The translations under genes were made by a program, and so were the position numbers. The notes beneath the pieces were generated by a model that was not told the origin of the DNA, made no database searches, and saw only the letters and a program-made list of their open reading frames with translations. Positions 62,290-64,000 of a DNA stretch of 64,000 nt are shown one piece after another. Source of the stretch: Paenibacillus phytorum (GTDB lineage: Bacteria; Bacillota; Bacilli; Paenibacillales; NBRC-103111); contig NZ_WHOA01000197.1 in NCBI RefSeq assembly GCF_013141715.1, positions 62,001 through 126,000 on the forward strand. The letters run 5' to 3'. Each line of letters begins with the position of its first letter. Position 1 is the first letter of the stretch.

Positions 62290-63074
62290 CCAAGCTCTTT
62301 TACGAATGCCATATGCTTGGAGATTCGGCTATTGTAATTAGGCTTGGTACGGACATTGATTTATCTATTCTGAATCGTGTACGTCAGTTAACAGCTTACC
62401 TAGAGAATAATCGTTTTGAAGGTTTTATCGAAATAGTAACGGCATATACAACAATCACGATTTATTATGACAACTTTCAGGTTTACAACCACTATTCAGA
62501 AAAGAGAACCACCCGAAAAAATGGACAGGCCAGCTGGACGAATACGTTATTACCTTATGACATTGTCTTATTACATATACAACATCTCTTGGATAACTTT
62601 GAACATACAAATGAGGTTCATATTAACGAGCCTAGGAGAACTATTAATATCCCTGTTTGTTATAGTGGGGATTATGGTCCGGATCTTGAGGATGTTGCGG
62701 ACTATCATCGTGCTAGCAAGGAAGAGATCGTGCACCTACATACCTCACAGATTTACCCGGTATATATGATTGGCTTTGCACCTGGATTTCCTTATTTGGG
62801 TGGATTGGATGACCAGCTAGCTACACCAAGAAAATCGGTACCTCGGACGAGGATACCCGTTGGTTCGGTGGGCATTGGCGGTGCTCAAACAGGCATATAC
62901 CCTTTTGAAACGCCGGGCGGCTGGAATTTGATTGGTCGTACACCGCTGGCTTTATTTCGTCCAGATTCTGATCCACCATCACTACTGAAGGTAGGAGATC
63001 AAGTAAGATTTGTTTCCATCACGGCTGAGCAGTTCCAATATGAAAAAGAGAGGGACATGGGAAATGGGCTTTGA
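62286..63074 (+). CDS. pxpB: 5-oxoprolinase subunit B (KipI-like)
   Basis: A 262-residue protein of the PxpB/KipI family. Typical motifs are FEGFIEIVTAYTTITIYYD early, then VCYSGDYGPDLEDVA and the signature GFAPGFPYLGGLD, with GIGGAQTGIYPFETPGGWNL near the C-terminus. With PxpA and PxpC it hydrolyses 5-oxoproline (pyroglutamate) to glutamate; in Bacillus the KipI form also inhibits the sporulation kinase KinA. It begins inside the last codon of the esterase gene (ATGA overlap) and ends just inside the next gene, so the three are tightly coupled. A pxpA gene may lie beyond the right edge. Confidence 0.9.
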   Translation: MTKLFYECHMLGDSAIVIRLGTDIDLSILNRVRQLTAYLENNRFEGFIEIVTAYTTITIYYDNFQVYNHYSEKRTTRKNGQASWTNTLLPYDIVLLHIQHLLDNFEHTNEVHINEPRRTINIPVCYSGDYGPDLEDVADYHRASKEEIVHLHTSQIYPVYMIGFAPGFPYLGGLDDQLATPRKSVPRTRIPVGSVGIGGAQTGIYPFETPGGWNLIGRTPLALFRPDSDPPSLLKVGDQVRFVSITAEQFQYEKERDMGNGL

Positions 63075-64000
63075 GGTCATCAAGCCGGGATTATTATCAA
63101 CCTTGCAGGATGAGGGACGGTATGGACAGCGGAAATATGGCGTCATTACATCAGGCCCCATGGACCTCTTTGCGCATCGAGCAGCCAATATACTTGTTGG
63201 GAATAATAGGGGCGCAGCTGCTCTAGAAATGACGCTGCTAGGACCGAGCATGGTTGCGAAGAAGGATATGCTGCTATCTTTATGCGGAGCTGATATGGAA
63301 GCAGATAGGGACGGTATTCGGGTTCCATTGTGGCGACCATTTCTGATCCGTAAAGGAGACCAGTTAAATGTTCATTATGCAGTTAAGGGATGCAGAGCCT
63401 ACTTAGCCGTGTATGGTGGTTTCGAGGTGAAACCTGTAATGGGCAGCAGAAGCACCTATTTACATGCGGGCATAGGCGGTCACCAAGGTAGAGCACTCCA
63501 AGCGGGAGATGATTTGCCGGTAAGACAAGACGTGGTAGGCGATTATCTTCACCATCCAGGGTCTGTGAGTGCTTTTATTCGTCCGGGCTATGAAGACAAT
63601 CCAGTTGTAAGAGTCGTAAAAGGGAAGGAAGCTGCCCTTTTCACCGAGGCAAGCGTACGCAGCTTTCTGGCTCAAAGCTATATCGTTACTGCGCAGTCAG
63701 ATCGAATGGGTTATCGCTTGGAAGGGAAGGAGCTAGAACTATCTGATGGCGTACCGAGTGAGATGATCTCAGAAGCGGTCGTCCAAGGGACGATTCAAGT
63801 GCCCCCAAGTGGACAGCCCATCCTTCTGATGGCGGACTGCCAAACAACCGGAGGGTACCCGCGCATCGCGCACGTCATCACGGCCGATCTTCCCTTAGTA
63901 GCTCAGGTGAAACCAGGCGGAAAGATTCGTTTCCGGGAGGTCAGCCACCGTGAAGCCCAGGAGCAGATCTTGCTGCAGGCGATGGATTTGCGGCTGCTTG
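63064..64000 (+). CDS. pxpC: 5-oxoprolinase subunit C (KipA-like), cut at the window edge
   Basis: The first 312 codons of a biotin-carboxyltransferase-like PxpC/KipA subunit, open to the end of the window. It begins MGFEVIKPGLLSTLQDEGRY and carries the family blocks GPMDLFAHRAANILVGN, YLAVYGGFEV and MADCQTTGGYPRIAHV. The start ATG 63064 overlaps the pxpB stop. Full family members are about 330 residues, so only ~20 residues are missing. It forms a complex with PxpB for 5-oxoproline cleavage. Confidence 0.92.
   Translation, partial: MGFEVIKPGLLSTLQDEGRYGQRKYGVITSGPMDLFAHRAANILVGNNRGAAALEMTLLGPSMVAKKDMLLSLCGADMEADRDGIRVPLWRPFLIRKGDQLNVHYAVKGCRAYLAVYGGFEVKPVMGSRSTYLHAGIGGHQGRALQAGDDLPVRQDVVGDYLHHPGSVSAFIRPGYEDNPVVRVVKGKEAALFTEASVRSFLAQSYIVTAQSDRMGYRLEGKELELSDGVPSEMISEAVVQGTIQVPPSGQPILLMADCQTTGGYPRIAHVITADLPLVAQVKPGGKIRFREVSHREAQEQILLQAMDLRLL

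Overview
The window looks like a chromosomal segment of a Paenibacillus-type Bacillota. The evidence is the strong AGGAGG ribosome binding sites with frequent GTG/TTG starts, LplB/YtcP-type sugar permeases, a KinB-like sporulation-type kinase, YcnI, a long-form thymidylate synthase, a preQ1-I riboswitch, a perfect CcpA cre box, and many hairpin-rich intergenic repeats. No rRNA, tRNA, CRISPR array, transposase or phage block was seen. Both ends cut genes: a sugar permease at the left and pxpC at the right.

Region by region. (1) 1-5276: end of a glycan operon with two sugar ABC permeases, a GH130 enzyme and a large GH106-like glycosidase. (2) 5445-6779: an unusual fusion of a thioredoxin-like redox domain with a soluble chemotaxis signalling domain. 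(3) 6862-9886: two overlapping Gfo/Idh/MocA dehydrogenases divergent from an AraC regulator. (4) 10057-25393: an Eis-like acetyltransferase and a carbohydrate island. The island has a cytosolic beta-helix protein, a cre-controlled cluster (MDR dehydrogenase, LplB/YtcP permeases, binding lipoprotein, SDR, IlvD/Edd dehydratase), a Tat-exported paralogue of the beta-helix protein, a GntR regulator fused to a sugar-binding-protein domain, and a lone tatA. (5) 25765-30536: an IclR-led operon of amidohydrolase, class III aminotransferase, FAH-family hydrolase and SMP-30 lactonase. With the SDR and dehydratase next door these supply the enzyme classes of a non-phosphorylative deoxysugar or sugar-acid pathway. 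(6) 30742-32310: two-subunit L-serine dehydratase. (7) 32730-39240: a sulfonate-type cluster (TauD-like dioxygenase, flavin monooxygenase, ABC permease and ATPase, frameshifted binding protein) divergent from an excisionase-HTH regulator that itself carries a binding-protein domain. (8) 39315-48630: molybdopterin oxidoreductase, repeats, a secreted multidomain beta-helix protein, a truncated alkylation-repair gene, a KinB-like kinase and a DUF421 protein. (9) 48694-54361: queF with its riboswitch, thyA-dfrA, ycnI, a two-component pair and a NiCoT transporter. (10) 54535-64000: phnC, a fused phnE and a detached phnD with a PhoP-box-like promoter, a metallophosphatase, small proteins, an esterase and pxpBC.

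The best candidates for something undescribed are the paired beta-helix proteins (one Tat-exported, one cytosolic) bracketing a sugar-acid import and catabolism cluster with its own tatA and a regulator that carries a solute-binding domain. The redoxin-chemotaxis fusion, and two unrelated one-component regulators that both use ABC binding-protein folds as sensors, come next. Domain calls rest on motif reading by eye; no database search was possible.
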